A DNA stretch of 38,728 nucleotides from positions 10,549-49,276 of the forward strand of contig PBHE01000028.1 in the NCBI GenBank assembly GCA_002719335.1, in the 5' to 3' direction. The number at the start of each line of letters is the position of its first letter. Position 1 is the stretch's first letter. Under the pieces are notes generated by a model that had not been told where the DNA came from, made no database searches, and saw nothing but the letters and a program-made list of their open reading frames with translations. This DNA is from Acidimicrobiaceae bacterium. Lineage in GTDB: Bacteria; Actinomycetota; Acidimicrobiia; Acidimicrobiales; Poriferisodalaceae. Below, in pieces: positions 9,704 through 18,762 of the stretch. The position numbers were made by a program, and so were the translations under genes.

Positions 9704-10573
9704 ATGAACAAGTCACGAATCCCGATTGGTGTGATGTTCAATACCGATCGAATGCCGGCGGCTTCGTTAGCCCAGTTCGCGAAAACTCTGGAGTCAATTG
9801 GCGTGGACACGTTATGGGTGCCTGAGTTGTTCGGACGCGAGCCCTTCGCTACAGCCGCGTATTTACTAACGCATACCGAACGGTTGCGGGTTGCCACCGG
9901 CATAGCAAATGTATATGCAAGAGATGCTGTTGCTGCCGCAGCGGGAGCCCGAACTCTCGCGGAGTTTTCGGATGGCAGATTTATGTTGGGGCTTGGGGTT
10001 TCCAACGCGGGTCTCGCTAAGGCCAGAGGTCATGCCTGGGATCCGCCAGTCGAAAAATTGGTGTCGTATGTGGAAGCTGTTCGAGTTGCCCAGATCTCTG
10101 TTCCGGGTTCCCACGAGGCAGAAATTCATGTCGCTGCCCATGGCCCCAAAATGTTAGAGGCAGTACATCAACTGGTTGACGGTGTGAGCACTTTCTTGCA
10201 AACCCCCGACCACACCGCCGTCGTACGCACCCGCATCCCTGAAAGCGTTTCTTTGAATGTGACTCAGATGTGCTTGATGTGTGAGGACCCGGTTGAGGCG
10301 AGGAGATTAGCGCGGCGCGCTCTCGGCTTTTACCTGGAACTTGATTACTACCACAGAGCTTGGCGAACGCTCGGATTCGAAGACTCAGATTTTGTGGATG
10401 GTGGAAGTGACCGGCTCATCGATGCATTGGTCGCATGGGGAACGCCTGATGTCATATCGGAGCGCTTGGCGCGCCATCGAGACGCGGGCGCAACAGAGCT
10501 AGTCGTCATACCACTGAACCCTGCTGGTGGAGCAGAACCTGATATGACTCTTCTAAAAGCGTTAGCTCTATAA
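9704..10573 (+). CDS. LLM-class F420-dependent oxidoreductase, MSMEG_4141-like (TIGR03620 type)
   Basis: A 289-residue luciferase-like protein. Start ATG 9704 has GGAGG at 9694-9698, a spacing of 5; the frame extends to an ATG at 9680 without such a site. IGVMFNTDRMPAASLAQFAK, then TLWVPELFGREPFATAAYLL, VATGIANVYARDAVAAAAGA and FMLGLGVSNAGL match the family described as probable F420-dependent oxidoreductases of the MSMEG_4141 type. These presumably transfer hydride between F420 and an unknown substrate. The protein is short for the LLM class but normal for this subgroup. It is followed 41 bases later by the aminotransferase. Cofactor use is family inference; no F420 biosynthesis gene is in the window. 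Confidence 0.88.
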   Translation: MNKSRIPIGVMFNTDRMPAASLAQFAKTLESIGVDTLWVPELFGREPFATAAYLLTHTERLRVATGIANVYARDAVAAAAGARTLAEFSDGRFMLGLGVSNAGLAKARGHAWDPPVEKLVSYVEAVRVAQISVPGSHEAEIHVAAHGPKMLEAVHQLVDGVSTFLQTPDHTAVVRTRIPESVSLNVTQMCLMCEDPVEARRLARRALGFYLELDYYHRAWRTLGFEDSDFVDGGSDRLIDALVAWGTPDVISERLARHRDAGATELVVIPLNPAGGAEPDMTLLKALAL

Positions 10574-10614
10574 CCGCGTAGGCTGATACGAGCCCGAAGT
10601 TTTGAGGAGTTCCC

Positions 10615-11694
10615 GTGAGTGGACGACCCCGTGCCGTTGTGGACGGCCTCCCTCAGTACAAGCCAGGGAAATCAGCAGCGCAGGCAGCTGCCGACCACCA
10701 ATTAGATGAAGCTATAAAGCTTGCTTCGAACGAAAGTTCCTACGGTCCGCTTCCGTCCGTGTTAACTGCAATTACTGATGAAGCCAACTTGTTGAATCGC
10801 TACCCAGACCATCGAGGTCAAGCTGTGCGAGACGCTCTAGCGATCAAGCACGGAGTGGAAGTTGACCAAGTAACCATTGGTTGCGGCTCCGTCGGCTTGC
10901 TCCAGCAGGCCTTCATGGCCTACGTCGACGCCGGCGATGAAGTTGTCTACCCGTGGCGGTCATTTGAAGTTCATCCAGTCTTTAGCGCTATTTCTGAGGC
11001 GAAAGCAGTGACGGTGCCTTTGAACGGCCAGTCTTTCGACCTCGATGCTGTTGGCGCCGCTGTCACAGGTCGTACGAAGCTCGTAATTCTTTCAACCCCG
11101 AACAATCCAACTGGCACAGTCTGTTCAACTAGGGCCCTCAAGCATTTGCTCGAATCAGTCAATAACGATGTATTGGTCATAATTGACGAGGCGTATCTCG
11201 AATTCGTTACTGATGACTCAGTGGCTAATGCTGTGACTGAAATTCTCCCGCACCACGATAACGCGGTTGTTTTCAGAACCTTCTCCAAGGCTTACGGGCT
11301 GGCAAATTTGAGAGTCGGCTATGCGATCGGCCATCATGAGGTCATCGGAGCTATCGACAAGGTCGCTCTGCCTTTTCTCGTGAACGGATTAGCTCAGACG
11401 GCGGTTTTGGCGTCGTTGAAGCCTCAAGCAGAAAACGAGTTGAGGGCACGGGTCGAACAAGTAATCAGTGAACGGTCTCGCGTGTCCGCCGAGCTTGAAG
11501 CGAGAGGATGGCCTGTAACCCCAAGTCAGGCAAACTTCGTGTGGTTGCCCGTCGCAGAACAAGCGGGCCCACTTTTCCAGCGCCTTGAAAGCATGGGAGT
11601 GGTGACGCGTCCTTTCGAGAATGAGGGGCTACGCGTAACCATGGGAACACCTGCTGAGAACGATCGATTCCTAGATGTAATCGGCTCCCAGTAG
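10615..11694 (+). CDS. PLP-dependent aminotransferase, HisC/Pat-like
   Basis: A 359-residue class I/II aminotransferase of the histidinol-phosphate type. GTG 10615 is preceded by GAGGAG at 10604-10609. Landmarks are ASNESSYGPLPSV at 37-49, TPNNPTGTV at 161-169, the PLP-binding DEAYLEF with Asp191 and Tyr194, and FRTFSKAYGLANLRVGYAIG with Lys225 forming the Schiff base and Arg233 binding phosphate. The C-terminal EGLRVTMGTPAEN carries the substrate-carboxylate Arg. Actinobacteria often have both HisC and an aromatic-amino-acid aminotransferase (Pat) of the same fold. No other his gene is present here, so I leave the specificity open. It probably shares a transcript with the oxidoreductase before it and perhaps the aldehyde dehydrogenase after it. 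Confidence 0.92.
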   Translation: MSGRPRAVVDGLPQYKPGKSAAQAAADHQLDEAIKLASNESSYGPLPSVLTAITDEANLLNRYPDHRGQAVRDALAIKHGVEVDQVTIGCGSVGLLQQAFMAYVDAGDEVVYPWRSFEVHPVFSAISEAKAVTVPLNGQSFDLDAVGAAVTGRTKLVILSTPNNPTGTVCSTRALKHLLESVNNDVLVIIDEAYLEFVTDDSVANAVTEILPHHDNAVVFRTFSKAYGLANLRVGYAIGHHEVIGAIDKVALPFLVNGLAQTAVLASLKPQAENELRARVEQVISERSRVSAELEARGWPVTPSQANFVWLPVAEQAGPLFQRLESMGVVTRPFENEGLRVTMGTPAENDRFLDVIGSQ

Positions 11695-11753
11695 AACAGC
11701 TCCTAGGCTTCGTCAAGGGCGGAACGAGTTGGACGAATTATGTGGAGGTTGGA

Positions 11754-13181
11754 GTGTTCATTGATGGCAAATGGGTTGACGCCCGATCTGGCAAAACCTT
11801 TGACGTCACTAACCCAGCCACGGGGGAGGTCCTTGGATCCGTTCCTGCGGGAGGGTCTGAGGACGCCGTAGCCGCGATCGACGCAGCTCATGCCTCATTT
11901 TCGGAGTGGTCGAACACTACGGCTTATGAACGGTCGCGGTTGCTGTATCGGGCATGGGAACTGATGACCGAACGAAGCGAGGCTTTAGCCGAGCTTATGA
12001 CCGCTGAGCAGGGTAAACCGCTGAGGGCATCTCGCGCTGAAGTGAAATACGCGGCAGATTTCCTGATCTGGTTCGCGGAGGAGGCTAAACGTGTCACTGG
12101 CGAGTGGTTGCCCTCGCAGCGCTCCGACCAACGTTTTCTATCCGTTAAGGCGCCTGTTGGAGTTGTGGCAGCGATAACTCCATGGAATTACCCGATTTCG
12201 ATGTTGACCAGAAAAATGGGTCCAGCGCTCGCAGCTGGTTGCACCTTGGTTCTTAAGCCTGCCGAAGCGACGCCCCTATGTGCCAAGGCAACCTATGAGG
12301 TTTTTGTGGATGCCGGCATTCCTGAAGGGGTAATCAACCTTGTCACCGCTATTGAGCCTGCTCCCGTTGGTGACGTATTCACTTCGGATCCAAGAGTCGC
12401 AAAGGTGACCTTTACGGGAAGTACCGCTGTAGGTCGAATTCTGGCGGCAAAGTCCGCGGCGAACCTGAAGAGAATTTCGGTCGAATTAGGGGGCCACGCT
12501 CCCTTCATCGTTTTCCCGGATGCAGATCCAGTGCACGCAGCTAAGGGCGCAGCGGCTCTCAAGTTTCTGAATGCCGGACAGGCTTGCATAAGCCCAAATC
12601 GTCTCTACGTTCCCACCTCGTCACGGTCCGCTTTCGAAGAGACCCTGTGTGGTCGAGTAGAAAAACTGCGGACAGGGAACGGCATGGATGAAGGCGTGGG
12701 AGTCGGTCCTTTAATCAACGATGTCGCTGTGGCAAAAGTTGAAAGGCAAGTTGAAGACGCGAGGGAAAAAGGCGCAGGAGTGCCCGTAGGCGGAGCTCGC
12801 TTAACCGAAGACGGGTATGCCTCGGGTCATTTTTTTGCTCCGACTGTGCTCACCGGTGTCCGCGAGGACATGACCATTTACCGCGAAGAGACATTTGGGC
12901 CCGTAGCCCCAGTCATCGCGTACGACGATCCAGATGAAGTCATCGAACTCGCAAACGATACGAACTACGGGTTAGCCGCATACATATACACGCGAGATAT
13001 CGCGGTTGCGATGCGCGCCTTTGAAGGTTTGCGATTCGGAATCATTGGTGTGAACGACGTAAACCCAACCTCCGCGTCGGTTCCATTCGGAGGGATGGGT
13101 GACTCTGGCTTAGGGCGTGAAGGTGGTCACGAGGGGATCAGCGAATACCTTGAAACGAAGACAGGTGGCTTCGCTATCTGA
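11754..13181 (+). CDS. NAD(P)-dependent aldehyde dehydrogenase, succinate-semialdehyde dehydrogenase-like
   Basis: A 475-residue aldehyde dehydrogenase oxidising an aldehyde to its acid. ITPWNYPISM at 141-150, the cofactor-contacting FTGSTAVGR at 220-228, the general base Glu244 in SVELGGHAPFIVF and the nucleophile Cys278 in NAGQACISPNRLYV are intact. PFGGMGDSGLGREGG near the C-terminus completes the fold. An in-frame GTG at 11742 exists, but GTG 11754 is preferred: GGAGG at 11744-11748 sits 5 bases before it and the product then starts FIDGKWVDARSG, as in the family. The closest relatives by motif are succinate-semialdehyde dehydrogenases. It follows the aminotransferase by 59 bases, so a transaminate-then-oxidise route is possible but unproven. 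Confidence 0.93.
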   Translation: MFIDGKWVDARSGKTFDVTNPATGEVLGSVPAGGSEDAVAAIDAAHASFSEWSNTTAYERSRLLYRAWELMTERSEALAELMTAEQGKPLRASRAEVKYAADFLIWFAEEAKRVTGEWLPSQRSDQRFLSVKAPVGVVAAITPWNYPISMLTRKMGPALAAGCTLVLKPAEATPLCAKATYEVFVDAGIPEGVINLVTAIEPAPVGDVFTSDPRVAKVTFTGSTAVGRILAAKSAANLKRISVELGGHAPFIVFPDADPVHAAKGAAALKFLNAGQACISPNRLYVPTSSRSAFEETLCGRVEKLRTGNGMDEGVGVGPLINDVAVAKVERQVEDAREKGAGVPVGGARLTEDGYASGHFFAPTVLTGVREDMTIYREETFGPVAPVIAYDDPDEVIELANDTNYGLAAYIYTRDIAVAMRAFEGLRFGIIGVNDVNPTSASVPFGGMGDSGLGREGGHEGISEYLETKTGGFAI

Positions 13182-13208
13182 GCGAGCTATGCATCCGTGT
13201 TTTGGGAT

Positions 13209-14627
13209 TCATCCAAGCTGGTCGATGAGATCCCATAACGCGTCTACATGGCGCTGTTCTGTCCGACTTTGCCCAATAGACACTCGGATCATCGGACGTC
13301 CATTCAGTTCCGACCCCGTCCACGCCACAGTCTCGGTTTCGTTTACTTTCTGGATGAGCCGCTCGGTGGCCTCATCTCCTTCGCTGCAGCGAAAGCAGAC
13401 GAGTGCGAAAGGGTGAGGAGCGACGAGTTCGAAGCGGGGATCAGCCTCGATACGAGCGGCTAGCTGTGCGGCGAGTCCCACGTGATAACGAATCATCGAG
13501 GTGAGGCCTTCGGTTCCATAGCTTCGAATCACCCACCACAATTTGAGTGCCCGAAAGCGGCGACCTAAAGGCACATGCCAGTCTCGATAATCAATTACGG
13601 CTCCCGATGAGCTGGCTTCATTCTTGAGATACGGCGGCAGAATGCTTAAACAGTCGATCAACGGTGTTCGATCAGCGACATAGAAAACGGAACAGTCAAA
13701 ATTGACCATCATCCATTTATGAGGGTTGAACGTATAGCTGTTAGCTAGTTCCAACCCATCCTGGTGATGGCGAAACTCCGGGCAAATCATTGCGTTGCCT
13801 GCGTAGGCGGCATCGACATGAAGCCAGAGCATCTCTGCGGCACAGATTTCCCCTATCGATCTGACTGGGTCGACGCCCGTAGTTCCCGTGGTCCCCACTG
13901 TCGCTCCAACAAATATAGGAGTCAGGCCATTTGAGCGGTCGTCCTCGATGGCTTGCCGCAACGCGTCGGTGCGCATTGCCTGTTTGGCGTCAACTTCAAT
14001 CAGTCGCACGTGGCCGTACCCCGCAACTGTTGCCCCCTTTTGAATGGAGCTATGAGCTTGTGTTGACGCGTAAGCGACCATGGACTCAGATGGAACTCCG
14101 AGCTTGGCCGCCTCGTGTCTTGCTACGACGAGGGCAGTATGAGTTGAGTCTGACGCGCTCATCTGCAGTACCCCGCCGCCTTTTTCGGTAGTGCGCCATG
14201 AATTTGGTAAGTCCAGCATCTCAACTAACCAGTCCAAGACGTGACTTTCGATTTCTGTTGCGGCTGGAGACGTGGACCAAAGCATCCCTTGAACTCCCAG
14301 CCCAGCGGAAGCTAACTCCGCGAGAACCGAAGGCGGCGAAGCATTTGCCGGGAAGTACGCGAACCATGATGGGTGCTGCCAGTGGGTGATGCCCGGCAGC
14401 ACGATGGAATCTAAGTCCTTGATCAAGTCCGCAAACGGCTCGCCGATCTCTGGGGCTCGAGAAGGCAGCCGTTCGCGAATCGCTCCTGGCTGCACTGGAG
14501 ACATCGGAGGAAGATCTTCGACACGTTCCCAGTAATCGGCGATCCAATCGATCAAGGCGTGTCCGTGCTCGCGAAACTCTTCTGTCGAGAGATGTTGAGG
14601 AGGCTGAGAGAGGCTGTGTTTGGTCAC
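13209..14627 (-). CDS. PLP-dependent amino acid decarboxylase, aromatic-L-amino-acid decarboxylase family
   Basis: A 472-residue group II decarboxylase that would release CO2 from an L-amino acid to give an amine. THWQHPSWFAYFPANASPPS at 81-100 is the characteristic substrate-loop region. STQAHSSIQKGA carries the PLP-stacking His192, HVDAAYAG has the PLP-N1 Asp272, and NPHKWMM carries the Schiff-base Lys304. Length is near the AADC norm. The start is GTG 14627 with an AAGG upstream. It converges on the aldehyde dehydrogenase with a 27-base gap and is divergent from the SDR. Substrate (aromatic amino acid or other) cannot be told. An amine product could be metabolised by the neighbouring aminotransferase/aldehyde dehydrogenase, but they are on the other strand. 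Confidence 0.93.
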   Translation of the reverse strand: MTKHSLSQPPQHLSTEEFREHGHALIDWIADYWERVEDLPPMSPVQPGAIRERLPSRAPEIGEPFADLIKDLDSIVLPGITHWQHPSWFAYFPANASPPSVLAELASAGLGVQGMLWSTSPAATEIESHVLDWLVEMLDLPNSWRTTEKGGGVLQMSASDSTHTALVVARHEAAKLGVPSESMVAYASTQAHSSIQKGATVAGYGHVRLIEVDAKQAMRTDALRQAIEDDRSNGLTPIFVGATVGTTGTTGVDPVRSIGEICAAEMLWLHVDAAYAGNAMICPEFRHHQDGLELANSYTFNPHKWMMVNFDCSVFYVADRTPLIDCLSILPPYLKNEASSSGAVIDYRDWHVPLGRRFRALKLWWVIRSYGTEGLTSMIRYHVGLAAQLAARIEADPRFELVAPHPFALVCFRCSEGDEATERLIQKVNETETVAWTGSELNGRPMIRVSIGQSRTEQRHVDALWDLIDQLG

Positions 14628-14739
14628 GGCATGCCTTACTAAGAGAAATCTGGATGAAAAGTGTTGCTGTGTAGGCGGAGGGTAGCGCCGGGTTCAATCG
14701 TAATGATCAAGCAAGCCTTTCAAGATCTACGATCTCACT

Positions 14740-15501
14740 ATGGGAAGACTTGAGGGGCGCGTAGCCCTGGTAACGGGCGGCGGTTCAGGTATTGGAAGAT
14801 CAACGGCGCGTCGATTCGCTGAAGAGGGTGCGACAGTCGTTGTTGTCGACATCGATGCCGAAGGCGCGGCCGAAACCACAGAACTTATTGACGGGAACGG
14901 ACGAACAGCTTGTTGGTTTCAGGCAGATGTGACCGAAGACCGTGCGGTAGGCGACATTGTTGAGGAAGTTCAGGGCCGTTTCGGGGCCCCTAACGTGTTG
15001 ATGACGGCCGCGGCTGTTTCTGTTGGCAAAACGGTTCCCGACACTCTTCCGGAAGAGTGGGACAGAGTTTTCGAGGTAAACGTCAAAGGCACGTTTCTTT
15101 GGATGCGAGCTTGCATCCCCTTAATGGCAGCTAACGGCGGTTCAATAGTCGCTGTGGCCTCGCAACTTGCAGTTTCGGGCGGACTCTCGAATGCCGCCTA
15201 CATAGCTTCCAAGGGGGCGATAGTGAGTCTTTGTCGCACCGCAGCGAACGATCATGCATCAGATGGAATACGCATTAACTGCATTTTGCCAGGAGCTACC
15301 GAAACGCCGCTTCTTGATCGATCTTTCGCGCGTTTCGATGACCCGACTCCCTATATCGAACGCTCACTATCTCGTCATCCTTTGGGCAGATTCGGACGTC
15401 CAGAAGAAGTCGCTGAAGCCGCTTTATTCCTAGCCTCAGATGAATCCAGTTTCACCACAGGAACTGAGTTAAGAGTCGACGGAGGTTGGATAGGTGGCTA
15501 G
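14740..15501 (+). CDS. SDR-family NAD(P)-dependent oxidoreductase
   Basis: A 253-residue classical short-chain dehydrogenase/reductase. The dinucleotide-binding TGGGSGIG is at 12-19, DID at 37-39 favours NAD(H), and the catalytic residues are Ser141, Tyr154 and Lys158 (YIASK). The usual NNAG motif is replaced by MTAAA (88-92), a variation tolerated in the family. C-terminal [11 protein letters not shown] is standard. It reads from ATG 14740, divergent from the decarboxylase across ~110 bases, and converges on the cupin gene. A stem with arms 15545-15551 and 15572-15578 around a 20-base loop lies in the convergent gap; it is too loose to call a terminator. The alcohol/ketone substrate is unknown. 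Confidence 0.92.
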   Translation: MGRLEGRVALVTGGGSGIGRSTARRFAEEGATVVVVDIDAEGAAETTELIDGNGRTACWFQADVTEDRAVGDIVEEVQGRFGAPNVLMTAAAVSVGKTVPDTLPEEWDRVFEVNVKGTFLWMRACIPLMAANGGSIVAVASQLAVSGGLSNAAYIASKGAIVSLCRTAANDHASDGIRINCILPGATETPLLDRSFARFDDPTPYIERSLSRHPLGRFGRPEEVAEAALFLASDESSFTTGTELRVDGGWIGG

Positions 15502-15577
15502 ACATCAACCAGTGGTAGTACGAAACTCCAGCATCCGCGTCAATAGCGGGTACGACCGCGTTGTTAAGCCAACCCGC

Positions 15578-15955
15578 TTAGCTCTCTGTATAGAACTTGG
15601 AGCCTTCGTCAAATTTGTTGGGCTGTAGAAAAAACCCCAAAATGACTGCGCCGTCAACGCTTCGAGCTTCGTGGCGATTTCCAGCAGGTCGCCAAATGTA
15701 GTGACCAGGCAGCGCTTTTCCTTCATGGTCTTCGAAGGTCCCCGAAATCACCCAGGTTTGTTCAATATCTGCGTGTTCATGGTGGGGAACCACGGCACCC
15801 GGCTCAAGTTTGAAAAGAATGGTTGAGCGGCCGGATTCAGGGTCTGACCACAGCACTTTGTGCTGTATCCCAGGAAACTCTGACGCGCACCACTCCATCT
15901 CGCTGGGATCTACGTAAAGCGAACGCAATTCAGGTGGATTATTCACCGTCATCAT
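15578..15955 (-). CDS. single-domain cupin protein, ChrR-like
   Basis: A 125-residue cupin. The metal-binding pattern is present: VPHHEHADIEQTWVISG gives the G(X)nHXH-type first motif, and GHYIWRPAGNRHEA gives the second with its His. The frame opens at 16000, but ATG 15955 is chosen because a strong AAGGGGG lies 5 bases upstream; a second ATG follows immediately at 15952. Similar proteins resemble the cupin domain of anti-sigma factor ChrR or act as small dioxygenases/isomerases; the function here is unknown. It converges with the SDR and is divergent from the methyltransferase at 16039. Confidence 0.85.
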   Translation of the reverse strand: MMTVNNPPELRSLYVDPSEMEWCASEFPGIQHKVLWSDPESGRSTILFKLEPGAVVPHHEHADIEQTWVISGTFEDHEGKALPGHYIWRPAGNRHEARSVDGAVILGFFLQPNKFDEGSKFYTES

Positions 15956-16038
15956 CTTTTCCCCCTTTGCACCATAAAGTTCAACACAAATGGGCGCCAT
16001 GTGCAGCGGCGCTCCGCGATTGATGTGGATGGGTCTTA

Positions 16039-16818
16039 ATGAACTGGAAAGAAGTCGATCAAGGCTGGGGCGACCAAGCGAAGGTGTGGGCGTCGGTAAT
16101 GGAGCCGCGCTGGTGGCCAGAATTTGACGCGCTCTTGCGTGCGACCGGGGTAGAAGCTGGGAGTGACTACCTAGATATCGCCTGCGGCTCTGGTCTCATG
16201 TTGAACATGGCGTCTCGCCGGGGTGCTCTGGCGCATGGACTTGACGCTTCAGACCGATTACTGAGCCTCGCGAAACGACGTACCCCCGAAGCTGATATTC
16301 GACATGGTGACATGAACGCGCTTCCTTGGGATGACCAAAGTTTCGACGTAGCCACAAGTTGTCGCGGAATCTGGGGACCAAACCAGCAAGCAGTTCACGA
16401 AGCCGCCCGAGTTTTGCGGCCAAGTGGCCGCCTTGGGCTGAGTTTCTTCGCCGTTGGCCGCGACAGCAGCCAGATTGGGAAAGCCTTTCAGGCGATTAGA
16501 CGTGTATCTGATCACGAGATCGAATGGTCACAACAACTGGGAGAAATTGGGCTAGAGGGAAGAGTTGAGGAGATGTGTCGAGTTGCTGGATTGGAACCAG
16601 CCGAGCGACAGCTAGTGCAGTTCGACCTAGAGGGAGCTGATCTCGATCACGAGGTACGTGCCTGGATGGCTGCTGGTCCAGCATGGATGGCTATCCAAGA
16701 ACGCGGTGCTGACGAGGTAGAACGATCAATCCGCGAAGAGCTCGCCGATCTCGAAGAGCCCGGTATTGGAGTGCGTACTCAAGTACTTATCGAATTTGTT
16801 GTAGCAACGAAACCATAG
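16039..16818 (+). CDS. class I SAM-dependent methyltransferase
   Basis: A 259-residue methyltransferase with motif I YLDIACGSG at 44-52, an acidic residue after beta-2 in HGLDASDRLL, the HGDMNALPWDDQSFDVATS region typical of the Methyltransf_11/UbiE-like group, and a post-I helix ending in AARVLRPSGRLGLSFF. The N-terminal NWKEVDQGWGDQAKVWASVM resembles actinobacterial enzymes of this group. ATG 16039 has GGATGGG upstream. It converges on the Lin0512-family gene with only 3 bases between stops. The methyl acceptor is not predictable; small-molecule or quinone-like acceptors are typical. Confidence 0.9.
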   Translation: MNWKEVDQGWGDQAKVWASVMEPRWWPEFDALLRATGVEAGSDYLDIACGSGLMLNMASRRGALAHGLDASDRLLSLAKRRTPEADIRHGDMNALPWDDQSFDVATSCRGIWGPNQQAVHEAARVLRPSGRLGLSFFAVGRDSSQIGKAFQAIRRVSDHEIEWSQQLGEIGLEGRVEEMCRVAGLEPAERQLVQFDLEGADLDHEVRAWMAAGPAWMAIQERGADEVERSIREELADLEEPGIGVRTQVLIEFVVATKP

Positions 16819-16821
16819 TAA

Positions 16822-17160
16822 TTAGTCATCAAAACTCACTAAAATCGCGGCGTTCACCATTGTGATCCTGTCGTCCCCGTCATCGGAGGTGACGTCGAGT
16901 CCTCCGCTGGTGACCGTTACGGTGACGGTTCCATAAGGAATCTCTTGTGCGATCACCGCCGGGTCGATATTCGCCGGTTCGGCTGCACCTATAACCACCT
17001 CAACCTTCATATCCTGTACGGATTTATTGGTGACATCGAAAAAGTGAAGGCTGCTATGACGAAGAGCATCTGAGACGGCACGTCGAGCTGCCTTGTTGTA
17101 ATCGGCGCCGTGCACGTCAACACCTAGGCCCATCTCCGTTATCCAGCGATTTTGTCCCAT
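16822..17160 (-). CDS. Lin0512 family protein (conserved hypothetical)
   Basis: A 112-residue protein of the Lin0512 family, a widespread conserved family without assigned function. Recognisable blocks are WITEMGLGVDVHGADYNKAA, SDALRHSSL, the VEVVIGAAEPANID strand and IPYGTVTVTVTSGGLDV, ending in the MVNAAILVSF strand. The family regularly shows the G-V-D-x-H-G block, which could be a metal or ligand site; that is inference. The frame extends to a TTG at 17196, but ATG 17160, preceded by GAAGG, gives the start expected for the family. It is divergent from the NTF2-like gene and convergent with the methyltransferase. Confidence 0.85.
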   Translation of the reverse strand: MGQNRWITEMGLGVDVHGADYNKAARRAVSDALRHSSLHFFDVTNKSVQDMKVEVVIGAAEPANIDPAVIAQEIPYGTVTVTVTSGGLDVTSDDGDDRITMVNAAILVSFDD

Positions 17161-17221
17161 GGCAGTGCCTTCGCTCGCGTTTTCAGATGATTGCAAGCCA
17201 AAACATAGCTAGCTTTCAGGG

Positions 17222-17587
17222 ATGGAAGCAGCTATTCATGAATTGGAGCAGCGGCGTTGGCAGGCGATGATCGACGCCGATTTACAAGTGCTGGATGAGT
17301 TACTTCATCAGGACCTCAGATACACCCACTCAACTGCCGCGGTGGATTCAAAAGAGTCGTACCTAGCTGCGATTGAACGCGGCACTTTCGACTATCGAGC
17401 CGTGGATAACAGCGAAGTGGAGATCAGAACTTTCGACAACATCGCGCTGGTTAATGGGACTGCAGAAATAACCGTTGTAGCGCGTGACAGGGAGTTCCTA
17501 CTTCGAAGCCGTTACACCTGTGTGTGGTTAAACACTATCGAGGGCTGGAAGTTTCTTACCTGGCAAAACACTCCCATCGTCGACTAG
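17222..17587 (+). CDS. NTF2-like protein, SnoaL/DUF4440 type
   Basis: A 121-residue single-domain cone-shaped NTF2-like protein. The order is typical: an N-terminal helix (IHELEQRRWQAMIDADLQVL), LLHQDLRYTHSTA, a short helix with KESYLAAI, and then four beta strands ending in RYTCVWLNTIEGWKFLTWQN. The pattern HSTAAVDSKESYL with the later TWQNTPI matches DUF4440/SnoaL-like proteins, which include small isomerases, cyclases and ligand-binding proteins. ATG 17222 has CAGGG immediately upstream. No catalytic pair can be assigned with confidence. It stands alone between the Lin0512 gene (divergent) and the phosphotransferase. Confidence 0.85.
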   Translation: MEAAIHELEQRRWQAMIDADLQVLDELLHQDLRYTHSTAAVDSKESYLAAIERGTFDYRAVDNSEVEIRTFDNIALVNGTAEITVVARDREFLLRSRYTCVWLNTIEGWKFLTWQNTPIVD

Positions 17588-17702
17588 TGGCTTCGAGTCT
17601 TATTTGCCTAAAGAAGAGTGGCACAGACAAGTGCTGCGCTGAAAGCCGATACACGATCTCGCTTAATGTCTTGGATCAGGGTCAAAGTGAGCGGGGGATG
17701 AC

Positions 17703-18752
17703 ATGAGCGAGAGTATTGAGATTGTTGGGTACGACGTCGCGGCGGTAGAGGGGTGGATTGGTCAGAACATCGAAGGTCTAGAACCTCCATTCGAGTGGAC
17801 CCGTCTAGAAGGCGGCCATAGCAACTTGACGTATGCGTTAGTAGATCAGAATGGGAAGAGCGCCGTGGTTCGGCGACCTCCCATGGGTGAGTTGTTGCCG
17901 AAGGCTCACGACATGGGTCGCGAGTATTCAATTATTAGTGGACTTGGTCCAACCCCAGTCCCAGTGCCAGACGCCTACGGTTATTGCGAAAGCCCCGACG
18001 TGACCGGCGCTCACTTCTACGTGATGAGTCAAGTTGACGGTAAAGCTCTGTTCGAATTGGAAGAGACATTGGAGTATCTGACCGTGGATGCCCGGGCGAA
18101 AGTCGGATTGTCGTTCATGGATGTGCTAGCGGCCCTTCACTCGGTTGACCCTGACACAGTGGGACTTGGTGACCTTGGAAAGAAGGAGGATTACGTCGGC
18201 CGTCAGATCCGCACCTGGTACCGAAGTTGGCTGGCATCGGCCGAGGGAGCGTCATACGACGACCAAGATCTGCATGAACTTCACGACTTTCTCGACGCGA
18301 GGCGACCAGAGCAAGGCCCGGCTCGAGTGGTGCACGGAGACTACGGCTTACATAACTGTCTTGTTAACCCGGATGGCGAACTGACTGCAGTTCTGGATTG
18401 GGAGATCTCAACTCTCGGCGACCCGATGGCGGACTTTGCCTACGCGTTGAACACCTGGGCGGAACCGGGTGACGAATTGGTGAACAAAGAGAACGCGCCC
18501 ACTCTTGCCGAAGGATTCCTAGGTCGGGCCGACCTGATCGACCGGTATGCATCACAGACAGGATGTGATTTAACTGACCTTCCCTATTACATCAGCTTCA
18601 ATCACTTCAAAAGTGCTTGCATCATTCATGGCGTGTATGCGCGGTACATGCAAGGCCAAAAATCTACAGACGGCGTTGACCTGGATTACTACCGCTCTCG
18701 TATCGGTATCGGCATCGAGTTGAGCAAGCAGGCAGCGGACGAGCTCGACTGA
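17703..18752 (+). CDS. phosphotransferase family protein, ACAD10/aminoglycoside-phosphotransferase-like
   Basis: A 349-residue kinase-fold protein. The Brenner motif HGDYGLHN is at 211-218 and the metal-binding VLDWEISTLGDP at 230-241. N-terminal LEGGHSNLTYALVDQNG and VVRRPPMGELLPKAHDMGRE match the subgroup related to the kinase-like domain of human ACAD10. Bacterial members often sit near acyl-CoA dehydrogenases and are thought to phosphorylate hydroxyacyl compounds, but the substrate is not settled. The strand that normally carries the ATP-contacting Lys reads VVRRPP, as in that subgroup. ATG 17703 follows GGGGGAT. Ung begins 10 bases after its stop, so they are likely co-transcribed. Confidence 0.9.
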   Translation: MSESIEIVGYDVAAVEGWIGQNIEGLEPPFEWTRLEGGHSNLTYALVDQNGKSAVVRRPPMGELLPKAHDMGREYSIISGLGPTPVPVPDAYGYCESPDVTGAHFYVMSQVDGKALFELEETLEYLTVDARAKVGLSFMDVLAALHSVDPDTVGLGDLGKKEDYVGRQIRTWYRSWLASAEGASYDDQDLHELHDFLDARRPEQGPARVVHGDYGLHNCLVNPDGELTAVLDWEISTLGDPMADFAYALNTWAEPGDELVNKENAPTLAEGFLGRADLIDRYASQTGCDLTDLPYYISFNHFKSACIIHGVYARYMQGQKSTDGVDLDYYRSRIGIGIELSKQAADELD

Positions 18753-18762
18753 GGACCCTCGG

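Noticed and set aside
15545-15578. Stem of 7 bp with a 20-base loop between the SDR and the cupin gene
   Set aside because: The loop is large and there is no T-run on either strand, so it is not supportable as a terminator.
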